A stretch of DNA of 36,484 nt from Verrucomicrobiia bacterium. GTDB taxonomy: Bacteria; Verrucomicrobiota; Verrucomicrobiia; Limisphaerales; UBA9464. The first letter of the stretch is position 1. Each line of letters begins with the position of its first letter. Of this stretch, positions 17,464-24,082 are shown piece by piece. Where the stretch lies: contig JAHCBB010000047.1 of the NCBI GenBank assembly GCA_019634635.1, positions 1 to 36,484 on the forward strand, written 5' to 3'. The translations under genes were made by a program, and so were the position numbers. The notes beneath the pieces were generated by a model that was given only the letters and a program-made list of their open reading frames with translations, did no database searches and was not told the DNA's origin.

Positions 17464-17865
17464 GTGTTTCCCGAGGTGCGTCCCGTGCTTCCGGCCCTCG
17501 TCGTGGCGGGCCTTCTTGCCGCCGGGTGTTCTTCATCCGGCACTCCCGGTCCGCTGGCCTCCGGGGCGCCGGCCGCCGCGTATCCGCCCACCGACCCGCT
17601 GCGGATCGAGCTGCTCCCGTGGGCGCCCGCGCGGGACCACGAGCGCGTGGCGGAAATCACCATCGTGCCGGCACGGGGATCCACGCGCGCGATGATCGAG
17701 GCGTCCCTGATGGAGTCCGCGGCGGCCGTGGGTGGCCATGCCGTGTTTGTGGTGTCCGACCCGGGGCATCGGCTGAAGCTGGTGCAGGTGGACCCCCTCC
17801 CGTCGGAGCGTTCGCAGCCGTACCCGACCAACGGCATCGTGGCCGTGGCCATCCGCTACCCATGA
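17464..17865 (+). CDS. Small lipoprotein of unknown function
   Basis: With a GTG start at 17464 the product has 133 residues and a clean type II signal peptide ending LLAAGC, with the lipidated Cys at position 22. GAGAAGG five bases upstream supports this start over a TTG at 17428. The mature part is Pro/Ala-rich, then has a compact domain with AEITIVPARGSTRAMIEASL and GGHAVFVVSDP. The strand-helix-strand look recalls small heavy-metal or YdgH-like folds, but I do not recognise the family. It lies 66 bases before the double AsnC-like gene and may be co-transcribed with it. Probable location is the outer or inner membrane, facing the periplasm. Confidence 0.65.
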   Translation: MFPEVRPVLPALVVAGLLAAGCSSSGTPGPLASGAPAAAYPPTDPLRIELLPWAPARDHERVAEITIVPARGSTRAMIEASLMESAAAVGGHAVFVVSDPGHRLKLVQVDPLPSERSQPYPTNGIVAVAIRYP

Positions 17866-17931
17866 CCCCGCCGGGCCCGCCCCGGAAACCCGCTGGACCG
17901 TGCCCCGGTCTTCGCGAACCTTGCGGGGAAC

Positions 17932-19065
17932 ATGACGTTATCCAGCCCGGTTCCCGTGGACACCACGGACCCCGTCAACGCGAAGATCCTGTCCGTCAGC
18001 GAGGACCGGATTCAGGGGTTTAGCGCGGATCCGCTTGGGGAGATCAGCCGGCTGTCGGGGGTTTCGCTGCCGGACGTCATTGTCCGGCTCCGGGCCCTGA
18101 TGGAGGCGGGTGTCATCCGGCGCGTGCGCCAGACGTTGCTTGCCACCAATCTGGCCGATGGCGCCCTGTGTGCGTGGCAGGTGCCCTCCGACCGGCTGGA
18201 GGCGGCATTCGACTTCCTGTTCCAGCAGGACCCGTTCAGCGGCCATGTGGTCATCCGGTCCACGGACGCCGCAACACCGGGATCCAACTACCGGCTCTGG
18301 ACCACGCTGAAGGTGCCGCAGGGGTATTCGCTGGAGCGGCACGCGGCGTGGCTGGCCGGGCGCATCGGGGCCGCGCATCACCGGCTGATGCCCGCCCGCA
18401 GGGTGTTCACCCTCGGGGTGGGCCATGTGCGCCGGCGCGGCATGGAGCCGGGAAGCCGTGCAGACACCCCGGCGGAGGCGGTGGAGGTGCAGGTGGCCCG
18501 CCTCAACGAGCTGGAGTGGCGGGTTCTGGTCGCGCTGAAGCGTGAGTTTCGTCCGGAGGAGCTCGTTCCGGACCTTTGGGTTCCCCGGGCGGCGGAGGCG
18601 GGTGTGCCGCTCCCGGTGTTCCTGGAGGTGGCCGCGGACCTGACCGCGCGCCGCATACTGGGCCGATTCAGCACCTTCCTCGAGCACGTGAAGCCGCTGG
18701 CCACCGGGGAGCGGGTCACCCGCTTCAACGCCCTCTTCCACTGGGCCGTGCCGCCCGGTCGCGAGATGGATGCCGGGCGCGAGGTGGGCCGCCACCACAT
18801 CATGACCCACGCCTACTGGCGCGAGGGGGGGCCGGAATTCCGCAACGTCAACATCATGGGCGTCGCCCACGGCACGGACAAGGAACTGGTGCTGGCCCAC
18901 AAGGCGGCGATTGACCGGCATCTCGTCGAGGCCGGCATCGAGCCGGCCTACACCAACGTGTTCTGGGGCGGCCGCAGCGAGATCAAACCGAGTGAGATTT
19001 CGCCGATGGCCTACGCCGCGTGGTGCCGGGAAATGGGCCTGGATCCGGAATCCATGCGGCCATGA
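17932..19065 (+). CDS. Double Lrp/AsnC-like protein, possible fused AhbA/AhbB siroheme decarboxylase
   Basis: 377 residues built of two similar halves. The first (about 1-170) has a winged-helix segment (GEISRLSGVSLPDVIVRLRA, ending GVIRRVRQTL) and an AsnC-like effector fold. The second (about 190-360) has a weaker winged helix, then ARRILGRFSTFLEHVK and RFNALFHWAVPPGREMDAG, followed by VNIMGVAHGTDKE. The pattern of a helix ending I-x-R-R-F/L followed by N-A-x-x-x-W-x-V-P is that of AhbA/AhbB and NirD/NirL/NirG/NirH, which decarboxylate siroheme in alternative haem or haem d1 synthesis. In those the two subunits are usually separate. A DNA-binding Lrp-type regulator is the alternative. A GGGGA precedes the ATG. 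No other haem gene is adjacent. Confidence 0.55.
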   Translation: MTLSSPVPVDTTDPVNAKILSVSEDRIQGFSADPLGEISRLSGVSLPDVIVRLRALMEAGVIRRVRQTLLATNLADGALCAWQVPSDRLEAAFDFLFQQDPFSGHVVIRSTDAATPGSNYRLWTTLKVPQGYSLERHAAWLAGRIGAAHHRLMPARRVFTLGVGHVRRRGMEPGSRADTPAEAVEVQVARLNELEWRVLVALKREFRPEELVPDLWVPRAAEAGVPLPVFLEVAADLTARRILGRFSTFLEHVKPLATGERVTRFNALFHWAVPPGREMDAGREVGRHHIMTHAYWREGGPEFRNVNIMGVAHGTDKELVLAHKAAIDRHLVEAGIEPAYTNVFWGGRSEIKPSEISPMAYAAWCREMGLDPESMRP

Positions 19066-19087
19066 ACCTGCAGGGACGGCCGGGCGC

Positions 19088-19891
19088 TCAGGAACTGGCG
19101 CTGGTATAATGGCGCGTTGCCAGCCGCCACACCCATTCGCTCCCCGCAAAGCAACCGGCCGCCATCACCATCAGGAGGCCCATCTCCCAGGGGGAGGACA
19201 GGCGGTCGGTGAGCAGCTTCACCGGAACGTTGGCGACGAGGAGCATCGGCAGCACGAAGGTGAACACCGCCTTGAACGCACCCCGGGGAATCGCCGCGTC
19301 CGGAAGCCGGGCGATGTTGAACAGGTTGTAGTAGCCCCACACCATCCCCTGGGCCCGCACGGTCCAGAACGCAACGATGGCCAGGAGGAACATCAGGGAA
19401 TAGTGAATCGTCAGTCCCGCCCCGCAGAGGACCAGGAACCCGGCGATCTGGGCCGCGGTCGGCACCACCCCGAGCCGGGACAGGGCGTACCCCATGACCG
19501 CCAGTCCCAGCAGGGCGTTCACCACATTGCCCGCCTCGAACTTGCGGGTGGAAATCAGGAACCGCGTGTTGACCGGGAGCAGCAGGAAGAAATCCAGTTT
19601 TCCGGTCCGGATCAGTTCCGAGAGGTTCGTCAGGTTGGTCATGAACACGATGCTCACCAGTTGCATCAGGAACTGGCTGGCTCCGGACAACAGGATCACC
19701 TCCCACTTGGTCCAGCCCGCGATGCTGTCGGTGTGCTCGTAAAGGACGCTCATGAAGGCCAGCTGGAGGGCAAACCACAACGACTCCACCACGATCCAGA
19801 GGAGGAAATTTACCTTGAACATCATCTCCTGGATGAGGGAGATGCGGCACAACTGTCCGTAGAGGGATCCGTAGCGGCGCAGACGGTTCAT
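19088..19891 (-). CDS. ABC-2 type permease (DUF990 family), second of a pair
   Basis: 267 residues with six hydrophobic segments. LCRISLIQEMMFKVNFLLWI near the start and IRTGKLDFFLLLPVNTRFLI in the middle are typical of the DUF990/ABC-2 permeases, in which a pair of homologous permeases is served by one ATPase. The ATG at 19891 lies 14 bases after the stop of the preceding permease gene, so they form one operon. The natural substrate is unknown for this family; drug, lipid or polysaccharide export are possibilities. No ATP-binding subunit is encoded nearby. It ends 22 bases from the convergent AsnC-like gene. Confidence 0.82.
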   Translation of the reverse strand: MNRLRRYGSLYGQLCRISLIQEMMFKVNFLLWIVVESLWFALQLAFMSVLYEHTDSIAGWTKWEVILLSGASQFLMQLVSIVFMTNLTNLSELIRTGKLDFFLLLPVNTRFLISTRKFEAGNVVNALLGLAVMGYALSRLGVVPTAAQIAGFLVLCGAGLTIHYSLMFLLAIVAFWTVRAQGMVWGYYNLFNIARLPDAAIPRGAFKAVFTFVLPMLLVANVPVKLLTDRLSSPWEMGLLMVMAAGCFAGSEWVWRLATRHYTSASS

Positions 19892-19905
19892 GGCTGGTGG
19901 CTCGC

Positions 19906-20712
19906 TCAACCGCCCGCCGCGGCATAGCGGCGGATCCCCCGCGACCACGCCCAGCGGGCCAGGAGCAGTCCGGCCAGCACCCATGCGGTCTGGATGCAGA
20001 GGCCGAAGGCCAGCTCCCCGCCGCTCACCCGCCCGAGGTACACCGACGCCGGGAAGTAACAAAGGTACGGGTATGGGGTGAACTGCAGGGCCCGCGCGAT
20101 GCCCGGCGGCAGGATGTCCAGGGGGAACATGTGCCCGCTGCAGAGGTATTCGAAGGCGAACTGGATGAAGATGAACGTGCTGACGTCGAGCACCCAGAAC
20201 GCCAGCAGCGCCAGGCTGTACGCGAGGAAGAACTGGAGCAGGGCCGCCAGGAACACCGACACGGCAAACCACGCCGCAGTGTCGAGGCCGTCGGGCAGGA
20301 CGAAGTAGTCCCGAAGGTGCACCACAAACAGGGTGACGGGGATCAGGGCGAACGCCGTGTAGATCGTTCGCCCCGAGGCGTAGAGGCAGAGCCGGTAGAC
20401 CAGGTAGTCCATCGGCTTGAGCAGGAACTGGCTGATGGCGCCGTCCTTGATGTCCGCGGCGATCTGCCAGTCGTCCTCGGCCACCGCCGTCAGCGCATCC
20501 ACCAGCGTCACGACCAGGTAGTAACTGATCATGCCCTGCAGGGTGTGCGTACCGACCTGGAAGTCCGGCCCCCTGCCGTCGTAGATGGCCCGCCAGACAA
20601 ACAGGGTGCCCATCAGCGGAATCAGGCCCATGACCGCGCGAAACAGGAAGTTCACGCGGTACACCAGGGTGTTCTGGATGCCGATGCTGAAAACGTGCAG
20701 GTACTTGGCCAT
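19906..20712 (-). CDS. ABC-2 type permease (DUF990 family), first of a pair
   Basis: 268 residues from MAKYLHVFSIGIQNTLVYRV, the usual opening of this family; an ATG six codons upstream (20730) is also possible. Six hydrophobic segments and the amphipathic segment DIKDGAISQFLLKPMDYLVY are conserved with the partner permease (TGKLDFFLLLPV). The two probably form the heterodimeric membrane part of an exporter in the inner membrane. The last helix pair ends in a basic tail. The operon includes a small membrane protein gene immediately upstream. Confidence 0.82.
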   Translation of the reverse strand: MAKYLHVFSIGIQNTLVYRVNFLFRAVMGLIPLMGTLFVWRAIYDGRGPDFQVGTHTLQGMISYYLVVTLVDALTAVAEDDWQIAADIKDGAISQFLLKPMDYLVYRLCLYASGRTIYTAFALIPVTLFVVHLRDYFVLPDGLDTAAWFAVSVFLAALLQFFLAYSLALLAFWVLDVSTFIFIQFAFEYLCSGHMFPLDILPPGIARALQFTPYPYLCYFPASVYLGRVSGGELAFGLCIQTAWVLAGLLLARWAWSRGIRRYAAAGG

Positions 20713-20773
20713 CGGCGCGACGCCGATCATGCCCGCCGGGTCGCCGGGCGCAATGCGGACCCTCCCGGACGGA

Positions 20774-20998
20774 TCACGCCCTGCGGGAACCCGAGAGCAG
20801 CCGGGCGGGGAGGTACAGGATCGCCCGGAGAAGTCCGAATGCCGCACCCACCACCAGCGCCACCAGGCGAAACGGCAGACTCAAGAGCCAGACCAGCGGA
20901 AACAGCAGCAGCACCAGCAGGGCCAGCGGCCAGCAGACCACCAGGAGGAGAGCCCACCCGATCATCAGGAAAAGCAAGTTCACCTGGGAAAAGGACAC
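20774..20998 (-). CDS. Small hydrophobic membrane protein
   Basis: 74 residues starting with GTG (a second GTG lies five codons inside). Two closely spaced hydrophobic stretches rich in Leu (around 8-35 and 38-65) and a short basic tail (LPARLLSGSRRA) predict a helical hairpin in the inner membrane. It lies between the DUF1844 gene and the permease pair with short gaps (38 and 61 bases), suggesting co-transcription. I do not recognise a family; the low sequence complexity makes this call less certain than its neighbours. Confidence 0.5.
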   Translation of the reverse strand: MSFSQVNLLFLMIGWALLLVVCWPLALLVLLLFPLVWLLSLPFRLVALVVGAAFGLLRAILYLPARLLSGSRRA

Positions 20999-21036
20999 CC
21001 GCCAGTTCCGCCGGTTTCAGGAAAATTTCGGCCGGC

Positions 21037-21357
21037 TCATCCGGCATCCCGGCCGGCGTCCAGCACCGCCGCCAGCGCATCCCGTGTGACCCGGAGTGAG
21101 CGTCGAAGCAGGTGGGTCTCAGGCCCGGACAGATTGCCGCGGGTTTTCACCTCCAGCATCTCCAGCTGGTCAATGAAGCGCTTGGCGGCGGCGACGTCCA
21201 GGGCGTGGCGGCTTCCGGTATCCGGATTCTCGATCTGTCCGAGGAGCATCAGCGCCATCTGCGCATGCCCCGCCACGAAGTCCTCAAAGAGGGCCCGGTG
21301 GATCTCAGCGGTGGAGGCCGACTGGAGGCGGTCTTCGTCCAGGGGGGAGGCGTTCAC
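21037..21357 (-). CDS. DUF1844 family protein
   Basis: 106 residues. FEDFVAGHAQMALMLLGQIE, NPDTG, then AAKRFIDQLEMLEVKTRGNL and a final amphipathic helix with LRVTRDAL match DUF1844, short helical proteins found across Planctomycetes, Verrucomicrobia, Acidobacteria and Deltaproteobacteria. Their function is unknown. The start is the GTG at 21357, whose last bases overlap the stop of the LON-domain gene (GTGA), so translation is coupled to it. Cytosolic by sequence. Confidence 0.82.
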   Translation of the reverse strand: MNASPLDEDRLQSASTAEIHRALFEDFVAGHAQMALMLLGQIENPDTGSRHALDVAAAKRFIDQLEMLEVKTRGNLSGPETHLLRRSLRVTRDALAAVLDAGRDAG

Positions 21358-22031
21358 GGGGAGGTCGGCTTTTGTTGCAGGCGGGCCACCTCGGCGAGCA
21401 GGAAGTGCACAAGGTGCCGGAGGCGTTCCTCCACATCGGGGGACTGGAGCACCACCTGGCGCATGGCGGCGTCGGGCAGCAGGAGGGTGGCCGCAAGGTC
21501 GGCGAGAATTCCCGGATCCCGCACCCGGCGCAACGCCTCCATGCAGTCCGCCACCGAGACCGGTTCTTCCGACGCCGGACACCCCGCAAGCCGGATCACG
21601 GCATCCAACGGGATGGAGACCCCCAGCGACAACCGGGCTTCCACCAGTTCCAGCACGCGGGACATCAGGGCATCGGTGACGAGGGAGTCGGAGACCTCGT
21701 CGGCCACCGGCTCGATCCGGTGCACGCGATAAGGCTTGGTGCGCACCGCACGGCCAAGCCGGACGCGCGACACCCCCTGAAGCAGGAGGTTGGAGGTGCC
21801 GTTGGGGTGCCGGACCGAGACGCGGATCAGTCCGATCCCGGCCAGCTCGCAGGGCCGTTCGACGGACGATCCCGGGCGGCGCATCGCCAGACACATCATC
21901 CGGTGCCCGTCCAGGGCGTCGGCCAGCAGGCACCGATAGCGGGGCTCGAAAATGAACAGGGGAACCAGGGCCTGCGGAAAGAGCGGACAACCGTCGAGCA
22001 GCATCACCCCGATGCGATCGGGCAACTCCAT
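21354..22031 (-). CDS. LON peptidase N-terminal (substrate-binding) domain protein
   Basis: 225 residues. It opens with PDRIGVMLLDGCPLFPQALV and PLFIFEPRYRCLLADAL, the beta-barrel LON-N pattern in which the F-P-x-x-x-x-P-L-x-I-F-E-P-R-Y motif is diagnostic. A helical part follows to the C-terminus. There is no AAA+ or Ser-Lys protease domain, so this is one of the stand-alone LON-N proteins (about 200-230 residues), thought to bind proteins or act as adaptors. It is the first gene of the five-gene minus-strand group and has a promoter directly before its ATG. Confidence 0.85.
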   Translation of the reverse strand: MELPDRIGVMLLDGCPLFPQALVPLFIFEPRYRCLLADALDGHRMMCLAMRRPGSSVERPCELAGIGLIRVSVRHPNGTSNLLLQGVSRVRLGRAVRTKPYRVHRIEPVADEVSDSLVTDALMSRVLELVEARLSLGVSIPLDAVIRLAGCPASEEPVSVADCMEALRRVRDPGILADLAATLLLPDAAMRQVVLQSPDVEERLRHLVHFLLAEVARLQQKPTSP

Positions 22032-22037
22032 GAAGCC

Positions 22038-22065
22038 ACCCTACCGGTGAGATGGCTTCCCGCAA
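22038..22065 (-). promoter_or_regulatory. Leaderless-type promoter of the LON-domain gene
   Basis: On the minus strand TTGCGG (22060-22065), a 16-base spacer and TAGGGT (22038-22043) are followed only six bases later by the ATG at 22031. The sequence around the -10, CCGGTAGGGTGGCTTC, is nearly identical to CCGGTAGCGTGGCTTC before the gene at 36418. The 7-base inverted repeat GAAGCCA/TGGCTTC (22032-22038, 22053-22059) overlaps it and could be an operator or chance. Confidence 0.5.
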
Positions 22066-22121
22066 GCGGCACCCGGAAGGCTTGCCAGCGGGATGGCACG
22101 CGATCAGCTTGGTTTCAGTCC

Positions 22122-22916
22122 ATGAATTCGAAAACCCTGAGCGCCCTTCTGGGGCTGATTGCACTGGGACTTGGCATCGGCTGGCTGCTGACCTCCCGGC
22201 GGTCGAGCCAGGAGGCCGCCGACGCAGCGGCCCGGGTCACGCGGATGTCCAATGAGCTGGTCGAGGTTTCCTCGAAGCTGTCGGGTGAGCAGAAGCGCAG
22301 CCTGTTGCTCCAGACCAATCTGGCCCTGCGAACGGACGAACTGGGTTCCCTGTCCAATCGCTGGTACAGCCTGACCGAGACCCTGTTGAAGACGGAGGCC
22401 CAGGCCAAGGCCGCCGCCGCCGCCGCCCAGTCCGAGATCGAGCGCCGGGACCGGCAGATTGTGGAATTGGAGGGCGAGCGGGACGGGCTGACCCTGCGCA
22501 TGAACGGGCTGACCGAGGAACTGGAGTCCCTGAACGGCCGTATTTCGGACACCGAGCGCAAACTCGCCACCAGCGAGGGCAACCGGGATCAACTGCAGAA
22601 GGAGCTGCGACGGTTGCTGGCCGAAAAGGCCGAACTCGAACGTCGTTTCAACGACCTGGCCGCGCTGAGGGATCAGGTCCGCAAGCTGAAGGAGGACGTC
22701 AGCGTCGCCCGCCGGCTGGAGTTGCTCCGCCGCGGACTTTACGGAACGGACAAGAAGGGCGCCCAGTTGCTGAACGAGGGATTCCGCCGGCCCGTGGCGG
22801 AGGTCGCGGCGACCAATCGCCCGATTCAGGCGGAACTCGGCACCGACGGCTCGGTCAAGATTGGCGGCGGCCCTTCCAGCACTCCGGCCCCGATCCCGCC
22901 CGGGCGCCCCCGGTGA
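22122..22916 (+). CDS. Membrane-anchored coiled-coil protein
   Basis: 264 residues. One N-terminal membrane helix (ALLGLIALGLGIGWLL, about 8-24) is followed by a long heptad-repeat coiled coil (about 30-215) rich in Glu, Arg, Leu and Ala, then a Pro/Gly-rich tail. The only start before the anchor is the ATG at 22122. Such proteins recall the cell-envelope or division-associated coiled coils, but no family motif is seen and coiled-coil similarity is not informative. It is divergent from the LON-domain gene and 61 bases before moaA. Confidence 0.72.
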   Translation: MNSKTLSALLGLIALGLGIGWLLTSRRSSQEAADAAARVTRMSNELVEVSSKLSGEQKRSLLLQTNLALRTDELGSLSNRWYSLTETLLKTEAQAKAAAAAAQSEIERRDRQIVELEGERDGLTLRMNGLTEELESLNGRISDTERKLATSEGNRDQLQKELRRLLAEKAELERRFNDLAALRDQVRKLKEDVSVARRLELLRRGLYGTDKKGAQLLNEGFRRPVAEVAATNRPIQAELGTDGSVKIGGGPSSTPAPIPPGRPR

Positions 22917-22965
22917 TCCCCAAGCCCGCGCGCAGGTGCAGGCTCGCTCCGCGGCGGTGCGGAGG

Positions 22966-22977
22966 TAGGATGCTGCC
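22966..22977 (+). promoter_or_regulatory. Possible -10 element and mini reading frame at the moaA start
   Basis: TAGGAT (22966-22971) ends six bases before the GTG start of moaA, matching the leaderless spacing seen at other genes. No clear -35 is visible. The same bases contain GGAGG (22961-22965) and a three-codon ATG-CTG-CCG frame whose TGA overlaps the GTG, so a coupled mini-ORF is an alternative reading. Confidence 0.3.
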
Positions 22978-24045
22978 GTGACGAACGGGCTCCTGCAGGA
23001 TTCCCACGGGCGGACGATGCGCGACCTCCGGGTCAGCATCACCGACCGCTGCAATTTCCGCTGCCTGTACTGCCTCCCGGAAACTGAGGAGTCCGCCCAG
23101 TTCTATCAGTCGCGCTTCAGGCCTCCTGCGGAAACCCCAACCCCGACCCCGATCCGCTACACCTGGAAACCCCGCTCGGAACTCCTCTCCTTCGAGGAGA
23201 TCGAACGAGTGGTCCGCATCGCCGTGGGTCTCGGGATAGACAAAATCCGGATCACCGGCGGGGAACCCCTGCTGCGGCGTCATGTGGACGTTTTGATCGC
23301 GCGCCTCGCGCTCATTCCGGGGATTCGGGACCTGGCGCTGACCACCAACGGATTTCTGTTCTCCAGCCTTGGCGGCGCACTTCAGGCCGCGGGACTTCGC
23401 CGGGTCAGCTTCAGTCTGGATTCCCTCGATCGCGACAACTTCAGGCGGATGACGGGCCGCGACGGGCTGGGCGAGGTGCTGGCCGGAATCCGGAGGGCTC
23501 GGGAGCTCGGGCTCGATCCGGTCAAGGTCAATGCCGTGGTGATCCGCGGCCTGAATGATGGGGAGATTGGGGCGCTGGCGGCGTTCGGACGCCGGGAAGG
23601 TCTGGGGATGCGGTTCATCGAATTCATGCCCCTGGACTCGAGCCGGGCATGGCAGCGCGACCTGGTGGTGCCGGGTCGTGAAATCCTTCAACGCATCCGG
23701 GCAACGTTCGATCTGGTGCCCTTGAACGGGAGCGCCAATCCCTCCGAAACGGCCCGCCGCTGGGCCTATGCCGACGGTGCCGGGGAGGTCGGCATCATCG
23801 CACCGGTCACGGAGCCGTTTTGCGGCCACTGCAACCGCCTGCGTCTCACCGCCGACGGGCGGATCCGCACGTGCCTCTTCAGCCTCGGGGAGCATGATCT
23901 GCGCGCCCCCCTGCGGGACGGCACGTCCGATGCAGACCTGGCGGCAAGGCTCATGGCGATGGTGCGGGAAAAGGAGCCGGGACATCGCATTGGCCAGCCG
24001 GATTTCGTCCAGCCCGCGCGCACCATGAGCTGCATCGGCGGTTGA
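22978..24045 (+). CDS. moaA: GTP 3',8-cyclase MoaA (molybdenum cofactor biosynthesis)
   Basis: 355 residues. The radical SAM cluster is Cys25-x3-Cys29-x2-Cys32 in DRCNFRCLYC; GGEPLLRR, FSLDSLDRDNF and RFIEFMPLD follow as in MoaA. The C-terminal second 4Fe-4S site is Cys282-x2-Cys285-x13-Cys299 (CGHCNRLRLTADGRIRTC), and the protein ends in Gly-Gly, as required for catalysis. It converts GTP to the 3',8-cyclo intermediate of molybdopterin synthesis in the cytosol. Unusually, about 35 residues rich in Pro, Thr and Arg lie between the first cluster and LLSFEEIERVV, where MoaA proteins normally have 15-20. No other moa gene is adjacent. The start is GTG. Confidence 0.92.
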   Translation: MTNGLLQDSHGRTMRDLRVSITDRCNFRCLYCLPETEESAQFYQSRFRPPAETPTPTPIRYTWKPRSELLSFEEIERVVRIAVGLGIDKIRITGGEPLLRRHVDVLIARLALIPGIRDLALTTNGFLFSSLGGALQAAGLRRVSFSLDSLDRDNFRRMTGRDGLGEVLAGIRRARELGLDPVKVNAVVIRGLNDGEIGALAAFGRREGLGMRFIEFMPLDSSRAWQRDLVVPGREILQRIRATFDLVPLNGSANPSETARRWAYADGAGEVGIIAPVTEPFCGHCNRLRLTADGRIRTCLFSLGEHDLRAPLRDGTSDADLAARLMAMVREKEPGHRIGQPDFVQPARTMSCIGG

Positions 24046-24082
24046 GCGGCCCCGCCGCCGTCGGCGATCGAGGTGGAGAGAT

